A stretch of 64,000 nt of DNA. Source: Pisaster brevispinus. Taxonomy: Eukaryota; Echinodermata; Asteroidea; Forcipulatida; Asteriidae. The notes beneath the pieces are model-generated. The model made no database searches, was not told where the DNA came from, and was given only the letters and a program-made list of their open reading frames with translations. The translations under genes were made by a program, and so were the position numbers. Positions 1-13,100 of the stretch are shown piece by piece (position 1 is the stretch's first letter; every line of letters begins with the position of its first letter). The stretch lies in NCBI GenBank assembly GCA_023634235.1, contig JAMKCF010000011.1, positions 8,475,218 through 8,539,217 on the forward strand, read 5' to 3'.

Positions 1-2839
1 GATTTTGTGTTTCAGCCGGTATTTAGGGGTTCAATTCATATCTTATTTGTATCAAAGGAATTTGTTTAACATGGTAACTAATGTTTTTCAGGCTAATAAA
101 TACTATAGAATCATCAATCAGGCATCATCATTGCACCTCTACGCCCCCAAAGTTGGCGGAATTCCTTTCAAAAGGAAGGACAAAAATCCAGATTTTTTTC
201 TCCCAAATTTGATAAACCAATGATTATGTTGCCTCCAAAGCTGACATAATAAAATTTAATATCACTTCATTGATTATGTCAAAAAATACAAGTTTGCAAA
301 TTATTATGGAATTTAGAGAACAAAAATACGGAAGTTACGGGGAAACATGTTTTTGGATACAAAATTGGCAAACTACACACAATTTCCTTCATTAGGAACA
401 TTAACAAAATTCTTTTCATAAAAAGATTCATAAAAATCGCCCAAGAAAATACAGGGGGGGGCCACTATGGTCTCCATAAGTAAAACAAAATATTGCCTGG
501 TCCTGATGGGGTTAAGCATGAAAACAGTAAGTTAAGTTTTAATAATTTATTCATCAGAACGGATTTCGCAACCTTCAATTTTGTCTTTTGGTTGAACATG
601 TGGCGGTAGTAGACATCATCTCCAGGTCGGGTGTTTCAGCTTTGCTCCCGCAGGGCTGGGTGTTACCATCCATTGAAACCGTCAACATCACTTGTCAGCC
701 AGAGTGGATGAAAAGATCTGAAGGACATGAAAAACCAAGTAGTTTTTAAGCCTTAAATTGTGGTGTCAAATGCAACAAAGTCTGATCAAAGTTAACTTCA
801 CTGGTCTTGAACAAACGACATCATAATAAAATTATGGTGGGATAAGTAATGGTGTTAGGCTCAACATACACTGATAACTTCCGGGGTACACATTTATTTT
901 ATGGCTAATAAAAAGATATACTGCTCTTGATTATGTCAAAACGATCTGCCTGACCCAGTGATAAGCACTTGTAATTTGGGCAAGTGGCCATAGTCCTTCT
1001 GAATCAGTCACTTTGGAAAATGGATACAGAAGGATTTGGGACTGTTTAATAATAATATAAAAGAAAATAAACAAAATGAATAGATAAACTGTTTCTCTGC
1101 TTTTTTTCCTTTTGTATTTCTCGCCTAGTTACACTTGCAATATCACTTTATGCGTCCAACCGTTTACATCTGTGAAATTTGTGATTTAAAAAATAAATAA
1201 ACAAATAAGTGAACAAAATAGTAACAAGGAAAATAAATGAAATTTATCATAAATTTTTTCAAGGACCCAGAAAAAAGTGGGTGAAAATCGTCGGCTATTT
1301 AAAGCTAGTCTTAGAACCACCTTTGAGCACATATCATTGTAGATTGAGACTAGGGAGAAGTTGTCTTGAATTTCACAGAGCTGACTTGCATGTACCCTTG
1401 AAAATAACCACAGTAAGTTCAGTTATATAAAGATTTTGCCTATGGCAACGGAATTTGCAAAAAAAAAACTACCTAGGTTCTTTACCTTTCAAGTTGTTGG
1501 ACCTCATCAAAGCAACACACCTTCCGTTGTCTCTTGGTTGTACACGTGACGGCAGTGGACATCATCTCGCAACCGCTGCTCGGCTCCTGCCGAGCAGGGT
1601 GTGTTGCAATACATGAAAACCGTCAACTTCACTGGTCAGCCAGAGTTGGTGAAAACATCTGAAAGACAACATTAACAAATCTTTTTTAAAGACTTAATTT
1701 CTAGTGTAAAATGTAACAAAGTTAACCCTTTCAAACCCAAGTTGTTTTTCTTACTTAAAGTTTCTCATGTAATAAAAAAACAAAACAAAATAGTTATGGT
1801 AAGTAAAATGCGAATAAACAAAAAAGTATCTTTTTAATTTTAACTAATTACTAGGTATAAAAAATGGTTGGACTTTAAAATCCCGACAGGCTATGAGGTC
1901 TTAGTTTTTAATCCAACTTTCTATGAAATGTTCCTCTACAAAAAAATGGTGTGGGTTGGGGGGGGGGGGATAAGACATGCACCGATCAAGGTACAAACGT
2001 ATTTTATGGCTAACAAAAAATATACTGATACTATGACCCGATAAAAATCGCAATGTATTGATATTGATCATGTCAGTAACAAATTTGAAAATATAAGGAA
2101 ATAAGAAAAAATTACAATTTTTTACAAAAATGGATCGACCCCCTCTAAAAAAGAATATATTAAAAACTAAATTAAAATAAAATTCCGTCTAATGGCAAAT
2201 GTTGTTTGTAATTCTGTCATTATGCAGAATTTGTTGAAATGTTCATTTGTGGCAAGTTCAATCAAAATCCGTCGGAAAAAGAAGAAAACAACGGGGGGGG
2301 GGGGGGTGCGGACATTCCCCCAGTATCTGTAAGTCAATGAAGAATAAAAGCAGCGCTGTCTAGTAATGTGGTCAAGTAAACCCACAAATGGATTAATTAA
2401 AATTTGTAGCTCATGTATTTACACGTTTCGTAAATCTTTCTATACATAAAAAGTGCATAAGTCAGATATGGCATTTTGACGCGCGGGTACACTAGCGACA
2501 AAAGTTAAGTGTTTTTTTTTTAATCGCAGGCCACCACAGATTTGACCACTAAAAAAGTCCCTCTTTTTGTTAGGGGTGTTTGTTTGCGTGTTCTTATTCG
2601 TATTCGGCGCTAATTATCTAATGAAAAATAGTTATCGACATATAGGGCGCTGAAAAAGGAGATTGTTTAAGAAAAAATGCAAACAGAAACTACATTTTTA
2701 AATGGCAAGAAGTGGCCCTAAAATGGTGCATCCCCTTATCCCCCCAATTTTTTTGTTTACCGTAGTTTCGTCATTGGCTAATTAACATAAATTATTTAAT
2801 TATGACAACGGATTGTACATTTCAAAAAAAGTTATTTAC
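1..2839. other. gene-less stretch, left edge
   Basis: AT-rich, apart from the repeated segment described at 560-3000, G-runs near 1960 and 2290 and short A-runs. No exon with confident splice sites was found. Confidence 0.6.
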
Positions 2840-3000
2840 CTTCATGTACTTGGAAGTTATTGCCACACAGCGGCAGTAGCCATTCCCCCTTGGCCGGGTG
2901 TTGCAGCTCTGGTCCCGCTGGGCTGGGTGTTGCAGCTGCGGTACCACGGGCTGTGTGTTGCAGCTCTGGTCCCCCGGGCTGGGTTTGTCTTCTCTGGTAG
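560..3000 (-). repeat. three diverged copies of a segment with coding-like minus strand
   Basis: Copies near 560-790, 1490-1710 and 2840-3000. The first two share CCGTCAAC.TCACT.GTCAGC, GGTTG.ACA.GTG.CGG and further outward ATTTTATGGCTAA. The third keeps GGGCTGGGTGTTGCAGC as a short tandem triplet plus CGGCAGTAGCCAT. Minus-strand reading of copy 3 is open for about 55 codons, with NTQP and GDQSCNT/RDQSCNT repeats and a GTAAAT donor after KYMK; copies 1 and 2 carry stops. This could be decayed exons of an unidentified gene or a plain repeat. Confidence 0.4.
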
Positions 3001-3118
3001 GGGCGCAATGTTCAGTTTACTTTAAAACAAAAGTCCTGCCGCTGTCTCTCTGCATCTACGTGGGTTTGTTGAAGCCAACCTTAATGGAGCACGCAAAGAA
3101 ACTGAAAAGCTCAACAGA

Positions 3119-3398
3119 GAAATAAGCCCGTTTTGGAGGTATTTTCTACAGCCGCGTCATGCAGAAAAAGCCGGGCATCTTTCCTGGAGCCTTCTGGTCT
3201 CTCGAGCTCAACACCAATGTCGGCAACTTTGTAGTCTTCAGTACCCAACTCCATGTCGACTTTATGTAGAAATTCACACAAACTGGAGTCATTTAAACTG
3301 CTGCTAAAATAAATCCCAAATCACTGATATCCATACAGCAATATTGAAGGTTTCCAGCAAGAAGACAAAAAGAGCAGTTGTTGTTTTAGTAGCCATTT
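3119..3398 (-). pseudogene. possible secreted-protein coding fragment with a one-base frame break
   Basis: From an ATG at 3398 the minus strand encodes MATKTTTALFVFLLETF, a plausible signal peptide. The frame ends at a TAG inside TTATTTTAG. One base out of register, an open frame then runs for about 60 codons (SLNDSSLCEFLHKVDME, GVELERPEGSRKD, RLFLHDAAVEN) to a TGA at 3119-3121. A single extra T in the T-run would explain the break, or the stretch is two exons or chance. No family is recognised. A POU octamer ATTTGCAT lies about 100 bp upstream on this strand's 5' side. Confidence 0.28.
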
Positions 3399-6300
3399 TC
3401 ACTGTACCTGTGTAAAGCCACAACAGTGTTTCGACGACTAGCTGTCGTTGTACACAGTGTTGCATTCAGGTGAAAGAAACGCGGACGCGTCTCATTTGCA
3501 TAACAAAGAAATTTGTAATAGTTTGGTGGTGTTGGTTGTTACGAATGCAGGGAATTTGCGGGATGCATGGAAACACCTGCATGAACAAAAGTAACGTTGG
3601 ACGCTGTTTTTAATCTTTCGTACGTTAGAAGATTTGTTTTCTTCAATATAACCACGGATGTGGTGAATGCATCTAACTGAGCCAAGTATTTTTGTAAGCT
3701 ACATTCAAAACACTAAATAAAACTGACTCGCGTGTGATCCCTGTATACGGTCGTACACGGTTGTGTGACTTCACTCCGGCGCCCGGAAAAAATACATTAG
3801 AGACCAACTGACATGTAAACCCGGGGTCGCAGATTCAAATCCCACTGTTATTAATAATCTGTACAAACATGATTTAAAAAAAAAAATTCTGTTTGAGCCG
3901 GAAGGCAAGGTTGTCAAATGTCATTTGTAGGCCAGGATGAATTGTTGCACATAATTAAACGGGTAAATGATATAACTTAATCCGTTGTGACGTTACAGTG
4001 ACTTGACATGTGTGTTTTACTTGATTTAGTTATCACCTACAATGCGTAAATCATCCATTTACGATAATCAATGTACACAAACTTATAGCCTTTCCTTTCA
4101 CTAGAGGGCTCTCTTACAAATGATGACGTCATCAAACTTATGGGTATAAGGCCAAAACCACTAATAATTAAAATTTGGACGAACCTCCAAAATCAAATAT
4201 CCCGTTCTGGTTTTAGGGCCGAACCCCCTTATTAACGTCAGAAGTAATTTTTGCTGATATAACGATGAAGTATGATTAATTTGCTCATGAATAGGAAATT
4301 CCACTACCCTGTATTAAAGTCTGTGCCTTGTCGTTGTAACTTCACAGACTGCCCCTTTTTTTTTAAACGTGGAATGTTTTAAATTTTTGTAACACGTGTA
4401 CTCAAAAGTAGCTATAATTCTTTAAAACAAATCACAAATCAGCTTTCATATTTATTTTTAACGTTAACAAGCTCGCACGTGTACGAAAGCATTTATTTAT
4501 TTCCATATTGTATTATTCTTTACAATGAGTTACATATACCGTGAGCTTGTCAATTCTTCACAATGAAAAACGTCTGGTTTTACAGAGTGCAAGTCAAAAT
4601 TTAAAATAATAAAAACATTATCAATTGTTTGTTTTGTTCTTTTTACATTTAAAAAATCTGTTGTTTTAGACACTCTGGATTGTCTACTTAACCAAAGTCA
4701 CCCACTTTGATAAACTGAAAGCTTTGAAATACACTTACAAGGTTAGGTCTATACTAAATTATTTTTGTAAACTTAAATTACATCATTGTATAAATATTGG
4801 CGCATGGCCGCATGACGTGCGCAAATCTAGTGGGATGGGGCGAGGGGTTGATGTTGGGTGGGGTAAGGGGTGGGGGGGGGGGGGGGGTAGAGGATGTATC
4901 ACTCACTTTCATTAGTTTGTCATCAAGTCGCAATTGTTTTGAATTACATGTGATAGTGTCTCAAATTGAAAACCGAGGGCTGTGTGAATGAACAACGCAA
5001 AACCAAATAAATTTAAGGGAATTTGCACAAAAAAGTAATATAAATGCCATCGAGGCAAAACTTCTCAGCTTAGCCCAAAATTACCGGTAGTAATGCAGTG
5101 GTCATGTTATCACATGTATCCTGTGCATGCATAAACGATGGGAGCAACGCCCACGGCCTATCCCATCTGCAAGAGGGATGCCCTTTTTGATCGCGGGCCG
5201 GCAGAAATACAAGATTGCCACCCACAGAGGCGTACTTACACGGAGTCATTGTTAAAAGAAATGCAAGAGTAAGATATGTTCAAAAGTGATACGTTTTACG
5301 TTGTTTCTAAAATAGATAACTATTTACAAACAATATCCATTGAAAACAGCAATACCCATTTGAACTAATCTACAATTAAAAAACCATGGTGGTTAAAACA
5401 CTGAAGCTTTTTCCAGAATAAGTAGCCCTACTCCTACACACTCGCTACCAAAAACAAACACATGTAATGACACCCGTTGATTGATAATGTATGATAGCTT
5501 CTAACTTTATATTATCCACTACTTTTTTCCTTATAGTTTCTTCGTGAGTATTAAGCGATTATTTGACACAATCCGTAGTACGCTTGCCTACTTTCCAACT
5601 AATGTTGTAAATCTTAGTTCCAAAGTTGTATTAAATTTACACACCTAACACTTTTCTTACAATTCGTCGCTCTTAAGTAAGATTTTGTTTGTTTGCTCGT
5701 ATTTTACACCAACAATTAAGATACTCGAATAAACATCTCAATTACTTCTAACTGTCTGATCTGATTAGTATTCACCAAGCTATTTATATTTTGAGAGAAA
5801 TGATTAACAATTAAAACTATTCTTACAATTCACCGCTTTCAAGTAAGACTTTGTATGTATAGTCAATTAAGATACTCAAATATACATCTCTATAACTCCT
5901 AATTGTCTGATCTGATTAATATTCATGAAGCTATTTATGTTTTGAGAGAGATGATTATAGTTTTTAAAGTCAAATACAATTCTTAAGTCTGAGTCAAATT
6001 ACTATCCACTGTTACCCTTTATCAAGTATCTTTTACGCCACAACAAAGTGAACACTACCGTTATTGTCCAGTTATTACATACATAAATTCACTATGAATA
6101 ACCCAACCACAGTCGGGGGTAAACACATTATTATGAAGTGCAGAATTGCGATATCAAACAAATAACATTAATAGTCTAAAAAACCTGTTTAAAACATTAA
6201 ATGAAAATAAAACATCAAAAGGTCATTCGCCAAAAGTGTTGCCTGTAATGCTTCTAGTCAACTGTACATGGATCTAAAATTACACAGGGCAAGCTGCAAT

Positions 6301-6858
6301 CATTATTACTATAATATCTTATAGTTAATATCTGACTATTTAATTTTTTACAAATAGACACCTGGCATTGGCCGCCACCGCTAAGGTCAAACTATGCAAC
6401 TGCGCACGCGTGTACACACCGCGCACAGCTGTCACACAATGGCAGGTCTTCTTGACCACTGTGATGGCGATGTTTGGGCTTGTGACGTCATATGCAAGGG
6501 CCTGTAGACGAACCTTTTCAAAAAAGAAAGACCTGCCTTGCAAATCGGACGTTTTACATTGGGTACTATTATGTCCCCAATACTTTATCTAATGCGTAAG
6601 TATCACATGATTACGTCGATAAATGAGGTTTTTGTTTACAGTCGATAAAACTGGGTTTGCACGGAATGTGATGTAGTTGTATTGTCGTTGTTCAGTGTAG
6701 GCAAGTTAACCTAAAGCTTGACGTCATCATTACATCATCCAAACCCCATGACGAAACTAATTGGTACCCTAATCTCTCTCACTCTCTCCCAGCTGCTAGA
6801 ATGAACGTCATGCTCTCCCTAATAACCAGCAACTGGCAGACCGTAACCATTTCTTAAA
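3399..6858. other. 3' flank of RTK-A and intergenic DNA
   Basis: Contains the tandem duplication at 5650-5960, a G-run near 4870 and a possible ATTAAA polyadenylation signal on the minus strand at 6344-6339, about 515 nt after the RTK-A stop. No gene seen. Confidence 0.5.
5650..5960 (+). repeat. diverged tandem duplication, about 165-bp unit
   Basis: Two units start at TTCTTACAATTC (near 5650 and 5820) and share TAAGATACTC, AACTGTCTGATCTGATTA and AAGCTATTTAT.TTTTGAGAGA. Noncoding, downstream of RTK-A. Confidence 0.8.
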
Positions 6859-7150
6859 TTATTCCTTGGGAAAGAGCCTTACAGTATCACTCTGCTCAGT
6901 CTCGCTCTTCGGAAGCTCCTCCAGCATCAGTTTCGCAGCCAAGGAACCACTCGCAGCTCCCTCGTCGCTTCTGGTCTTCGACACCTGGCCGCTGCCACCG
7001 CCAAGGAGACAGTGATCGTACACAGCGCCATCCAGTGGCAGCATGTAGTCACTCTGTTCCACCAGCATCCTGTCGAAGGTGTTGAAGAGACTCGTGAATG
7101 TTGGGCGATCGGTTGGCTTCTCCCGCCAACATTGCCTCATAATGTCATAG
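6859..7150 (-). CDS. RTK-A coding exon 15: kinase end and C-terminal tail
   Basis: Acceptor TTTCTTGAACAG, phase 2, 292 nt, stop TAA at 6861-6859. It encodes [18 protein letters not shown], the last kinase helix, then a tail with Tyr in QSDYMLPL and AVYDHC, a Gly/Ser linker and an acidic [13 protein letters not shown] end. The tail has no similarity to that of RTK-B. Confidence 0.93.
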
Positions 7151-10100
7151 CTGTTCAAGAAATAATGCATTCTGTTAATTTTTTTTATTTATATGGTGAA
7201 AAACAGAAACATTATCACAGCAATGTTAAATTCACCAGCAATCTTTTGTTGTTTTGTGCTAGACAGTTTATTTGGACAAAATTATTTGGGCCCACACAAC
7301 TATGGATACGTACGCTAGACAACGTGTATTTATGGGCACCTCCAATTGGCTATTCGAGTTTTTGGTAATATTACACACACAAAAAGTTCTATAGGTTTCG
7401 AAAATTCCTGTAAAAGTATGAGTATTAAAAATTAGTTGTGATTCTTTGTAATAATGCAGGCAAGCTTATAACTGCGTAACTCACATTTCGTCAGGGCAGT
7501 TGTCAGGTTTATCCATGCGGTAGCTAGTTTGCAGTCGGCGCACCACCTCCCTGCCATCGAGACCAGGGTATGGCATACTTCCCAGAGTGTAGATCTCATA
7601 CAACACGATGCCGAATGACCACCTAAAACATCCACACAGAAATTAAAGAACGAGAATCTAAAAAGTTCTTCAATTTGTCAAGTATTTATAAAATCTTTCC
7701 GAGATGGTAATCATAACTTGACACAGAAATTGCAAAAAAATGTTTGTAGATAAAAAATATGTAAATGAAACCGCTCTAAGTTTTCTTCAAGTCACCTGTA
7801 CAATTTGGGATACTTTGAAAGACTAATAAGATTAGTTTTCATTGTTTACGTATTTGTTAGCATGCCCACGTGTCCGAAACAAATGTTTTTACCTGAAAAG
7901 TCTGCTGACCCAGTGTCCCCAAAGTATCCCATTAAAGGGGTTTCGCTCAAACAAAGCGCCTCATCCAAAGGCGTTGGAATGGGCTGAAGTATGCATTTTA
8001 TACGCACCTGGGCCATTCCCCTGACCATTAATAATTTAGCTCTATTATATACACCCATTGCAAATAATTATTATCACTATTTGCTTCGCACTAAAAATAA
8101 GGATCGATCGCAACATTCTTCTTGCAACTTTGGTTAAACAAATTTCGCATTGTTATATCGTGTGTGTACATTGTTAATGTGCGCAGTGCCCTGATCAGCA
8201 GAGCACTCGTTCCCATCATGCATCACTGCATCCTGATCAATAATTTGTACAGGCATCAGCCCATCCCAGTGGTCTTGGAGGATACTGGTGGGGCTGAGTG
8301 AATGACAAGGACTGTAAGATTATGACATTTTAAATCAAGCTTTTCATTTCACGTGACTAACAGATTTCCACTGAAATTGACTCATCTTTTGGATGTCACT
8401 TGTGAAACACATCATGTAGCACATAATAAAAAAGCTAAATTTTCCACGAACAGCAACAGTCAAAAATGTTTACACCTGTATTACGCTTCCTGAAAGCAGC
8501 ACAGTTGAAATGTATGGTTTATAACAATATTTAAACAAGGTGATCTTTGCTTCAGCGTCACTCATTACGACATACAATTAATGCAACCCCCCCAAAAAAC
8601 CCCAAAACAAAACAACGACAACAACAACAGTGACGTCAGTTCACGTCATACGTACACATCGCTCTGTATGGTACATTTTCCTTCCAGATTGGTCTCCAGG
8701 CTGACCCACTTCACGGGACGCTTTCTGTGTGGCGCCAAACGCTTGTATCCATTCTGGTAGATATCGTCTGCCAGACCAAAGTCGGATATCTTCACCACTA
8801 GGTCCTCACCCACTAGTACATTACGTGCGGCCAGATCCCCGTGGTAGTAGCGAGTGTTGGACAGATACTCCTTTTTGATGAATAAATTCATAAATTACAT
8901 TAGACCATTAGCTTCGCCAGGAAAATTTTGGATCCTAACTTTTAGTTTTAGACTTGTGCTTGAATCCAAGACTAAGAAAATGCGTACTTAACCGAAAGAA
9001 ACGTTTCGTTAGAAATGGCCGAGACATTTCAGAATGGTCTGACTACATGAACTGCTTTTTAGTACCCGGCCCACTCACGATCTAGCCACAATACTATTCG
9101 CAGTTGAAGCCGTTGTTTCTTTTTGTATAAATAATATTTTGCACAGCCGCAATGCTCGATTTCCATGTGTTTTGTATACTCCACGCTTCTACATAATGTT
9201 TCCAAATAAAGATTCTTATCCAAAGCTTTCACAAATCGTGTCACTCACCATTCCTCTTGCAATCTGTCGAGCTATCTGTATCTTGTTTGTCTCCGTCATG
9301 ATGTACACGTGATCATCATCCGGCCGGTTTTCCTGTGCCGTTATTAGGTGTACATAAAGAGATAATAATACTCAAACAATTAGCCTAGTCCATGAAATAT
9401 GCTAATTACATGCACGCATGCGAAAAGACACTAATGGTTGGCAAACGCCATAGAGTTGTGCACTAGGTAGACGCACAAACGCGTATGCGTCACACCACCA
9501 GCAGCCCCGTACAAAATGGCGCAATGTCCCCTCATTTTGCCAAGACCAATTTACATTTCATAACAAGGGTCTATTTTTGTATCTTTTTATTTTATTTTGT
9601 GTGTTGTTTGTTATTTCAAAACCAAGATAATTTGTGTTGTTAACTCTCCTATACAGTGTGATCATTGAATACCATTCACCCAGGCTTCAAAATGATGTAC
9701 TATGCCAGCCTGTAATCAGATATCGTAGTGCTGTTGACACATAACACAGTCAACCCTCCTTCACTGTCTGACCATGCAATATAATCAACATTGTTTCAAA
9801 TGAAAGATACACTGTAACCTTGCTAAATCACTTAGATATCATATAAGGCGAATGACGCATACATGGATACCTTCTTGCACAGTCGTTTTACCATGTACAA
9901 TACTGAGAGTATGAGGGTTAGACTCTATATAATCAAACCACCAATGGAAAGCAACGGAGGAATAAAACAAGGTTTCATGCAATAAAGTTGGAACAATTTT
10001 GTTCAGGACACACTTTAAAATGGCAAGAGTTTGTGTTTTGGTTCCACGAGCAGTAACTATCACTGTTTTGGTTCCACGAGCAGTAATTATCACTTGACAC

Positions 10101-13100
10101 AACGATTTGGTTAACATAGTATGAGTATAAAGCAGCTAGCTATGGGAAACCGCCTGCGTGGTACTACGAGTCGAGAAACCCGAATGCATGTAATTCTTAC
10201 CTCCCTGCATTTCCACAAGAAGTGAAGGAGATCGCCATACTTCATGTACTCTGTGATGAGGTAGTAGGGCTCGTCCACAGTACAGCAGCCCAGGACTGGT
10301 AGGATGTTTGGATGGGTCCCGATCTCGATGATCAGTTTGATCTCATCAAGGAAGTCCTCTTTCATGGACTGACTGGCGTTACCTAGATGTAGGGAAATAT
10401 TTAAAAACATTGCATGTGATGGTGAGTGTTTGCAGAGGACTGGACATTGTATGCCCTCGGTGGTGAGATGCGTAGGTTCATCTATGGATTTTCGTTTCTA
10501 TATTTCTTGCGTGAGCACATAAGACGTGAAACTACAGTGTGTATTCAAATCGAGAGCAACTTTCTGGTATTAAAACCCATACAAATTTGACCATAATTAG
10601 CTTTCAGATTGGGCGTTTGGGCTATAAAATCAAACGTTTGTTTTGAAAAGATTGATGATGTTAGAGAGACATTTCAAAAGTATCCCTTGAGATTGTGTAG
10701 TTTTTGTGTAATTTCGTGACAGAACACGGCTCTTTTGTAGAACCAAATTTTTGACGCCACAAAATGGCGGACCGTATGTATTTTTCAAGAGAAATTTGTT
10801 GTTGTTTTAAACCACTGCTCACTAATTACAAAGCACTGAAGATGTTTTAGTGCGTGAATAACTCTTCAAAGGATTAAGAAGCGAATCCAGACACAAACAT
10901 TTTGAGAGTGTGCGACAGTCTACTGGCACCCCACAGACGCAAAAACAAAACAAAACAAAACAAACAAAAACACCAACAAAACAAACACATTACAACAATT
11001 TGTGTCTGGAGGTGAACTTACTATTTGAAGAATTGTTCAAAGTTTAAGACATAAATGTTCTGTTGTAACATTAAAAAGAAAACAAGTAATTGTGATCAAT
11101 ACAAGCCTTTCTTTCCTTTACAAATGTCCTCAATATCCCCGCAAAAAGTATTGAAATAGAGATCACATGGTATTTTAGTTACACTTTAAACTCTTTACAG
11201 CCACCGGGGAATATTCTTCTTTGCCGTATACACCAAGCACGTAGCCTTTGTATACCACTCCGAACTGACCACTCCCCAACTCCTTCTCCAACTTCAGCAA
11301 GGTGCGGTCTAGTTCCTTGACTTCGAATTCAGGAAGGCACTCTCTGCACTCTGTCTCTACAAGGTGAAGAAAAAAAGGGATCCTTTTAAGTTTAAAATAG
11401 CATCCTACATTTAAGGTTGTCAAACAAATTTATCTGTACAATGACGTTACTGATTTTAGAAAAAGGTTTGATGGACGGGTCTAAAAGCATGCGTGTACAG
11501 CCGTGGTGTTTGAGAAGAACTTGCAGTTTGCATAGTATTACCTCCAACTTGTGTTCATTCTTACTTTTCCAAATTGTACAAGTGCATACTTGTCAGTTTT
11601 GTGAAAAATACTTGTGGCAAAACATACGTTTTTTAAACTATACATAGACCTTTACAGCCATGGATGGACCATTGGAATCTACGCACACGCTTACACCATC
11701 ACAATGTTTCAAACAAAAGGTTTATAATAGGGTGTCATTGTTCGGTGGAAAGCTTCCCTTACAACAAGTCTCACCATCCGATAAGAGCCCCTTGACCACA
11801 AAATAAAACAATTGTCAACACTTAAAGCCACGTGGAAGTCATCTGTCAAAGGTACAATTGATTTCAGCCAGGACAGGCTAAACAATTTGTGTACAATCCC
11901 TTTGGGCAATCCTATAGAGGCGGTCATCGATGGAATATTTTTTATTCAAAGAATTAGCCCAGCATAATTAGACAACTTTCATTCTGTTTGGCAAGGCCTC
12001 AATAGGTAACTTGGAATGTTAGAGATTTTTAAACCGATTTAAGCTTGCGGAGTACACAGAATTTCTTTACAAACAGACTGTTCAAAACCGTTCGATCATG
12101 GCATCATTGAATGTTTTATTAAGCAAACAGCAAAACCAATAAAATGTGGGACACGTACCGCTCTTTTGGATACTTCCCTTATGATGATACATGCTAATCT
12201 CTTCTTCTCTGGTTCTAATAAAAACAGCCTTCTTCAGTTCATCCTCTTTTTTCTTTCTCTTGAAGCAACACCAAGTAGCAACCGACATTGCAACCACAAA
12301 CACCAAAGCCACGCCTACAGCCAAAGACGCTGTCAGCAGCAGATTGTCGCTAGAGGGCGGGGCAGGGGTCATCACGTCTTCCGTGAACGCCACTTGGATA
12401 GGCTGTGCAGTGGTTGGTTCAATTGCGCCTTGAGGCCTACGTGGTGGTTGAGTTTGTGCATTCCTCTGATCGACCTCCGAGTCTGCTCTTTGCGGTACTG
12501 TTTTTGGTATGATGGAAAAAAGTATGTTTTTCAACTCATGAATAATGTCCAGTGGAATAATAATAAATGCATACACAGTTTTCAAGAGTTACTTGGTTGA
12601 ATAATTGTTTTGGTCTGCAGTGACAGCATGCAATACTATCAACTAAAGGGCTTAGTAGGTCAAGTTTTGAGAAGAACTCAGATTGCTTAGATGTGAATAA
12701 GGCTGTACTGATTTTCATCTAACCACGCAGAACAGATTTAGGGCACTGATATTAACTCATTTCATTGTATTTAGCCCTCATGAACTTAACTTTTAAAACT
12801 CTTATATTGATAACTTCCTATGTACCTGACAATCTTCCTTGGGGTAGGGCCGGTGCGGTTGCAATAAAAGTAAGCGAAGCTTTGTAACCAGGAAGCAGTT
12901 CAGAGTTCGGGGTAGAAGACACCATAGGAGTCACCTAAATTAATAACAAAATATCATAAATAAACATGTTAAGAATATTAATGAAAACAATTAATGTAAA
13001 TGACCGCTTGGGTTCCTTTATTGCATGCACACTGTTTGAGCCAATGGCCGTTCATTCTGTATTGTCAAGAGTTGGTATACAGCGTAAACAATACTGCGCG

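Noticed and set aside
6440..6535. Small MITE with GGCAGGTCTT/AAGACCTGCC ends
   Set aside because: Only a 10-bp inverted pair with no further arm similarity and no clear target duplication.
8656..8870. Reading the HGD and WVSLET changes as proof of a pseudokinase
   Set aside because: The catalytic Asp, DFG, VAVK Lys and the Glu of the APE-equivalent position are all retained in both genes; other RTKs also deviate at APE (AIE).
12166..12600. 144-aa plus-strand frame
   Set aside because: It is the antisense shadow of the RTK-A transmembrane exon.
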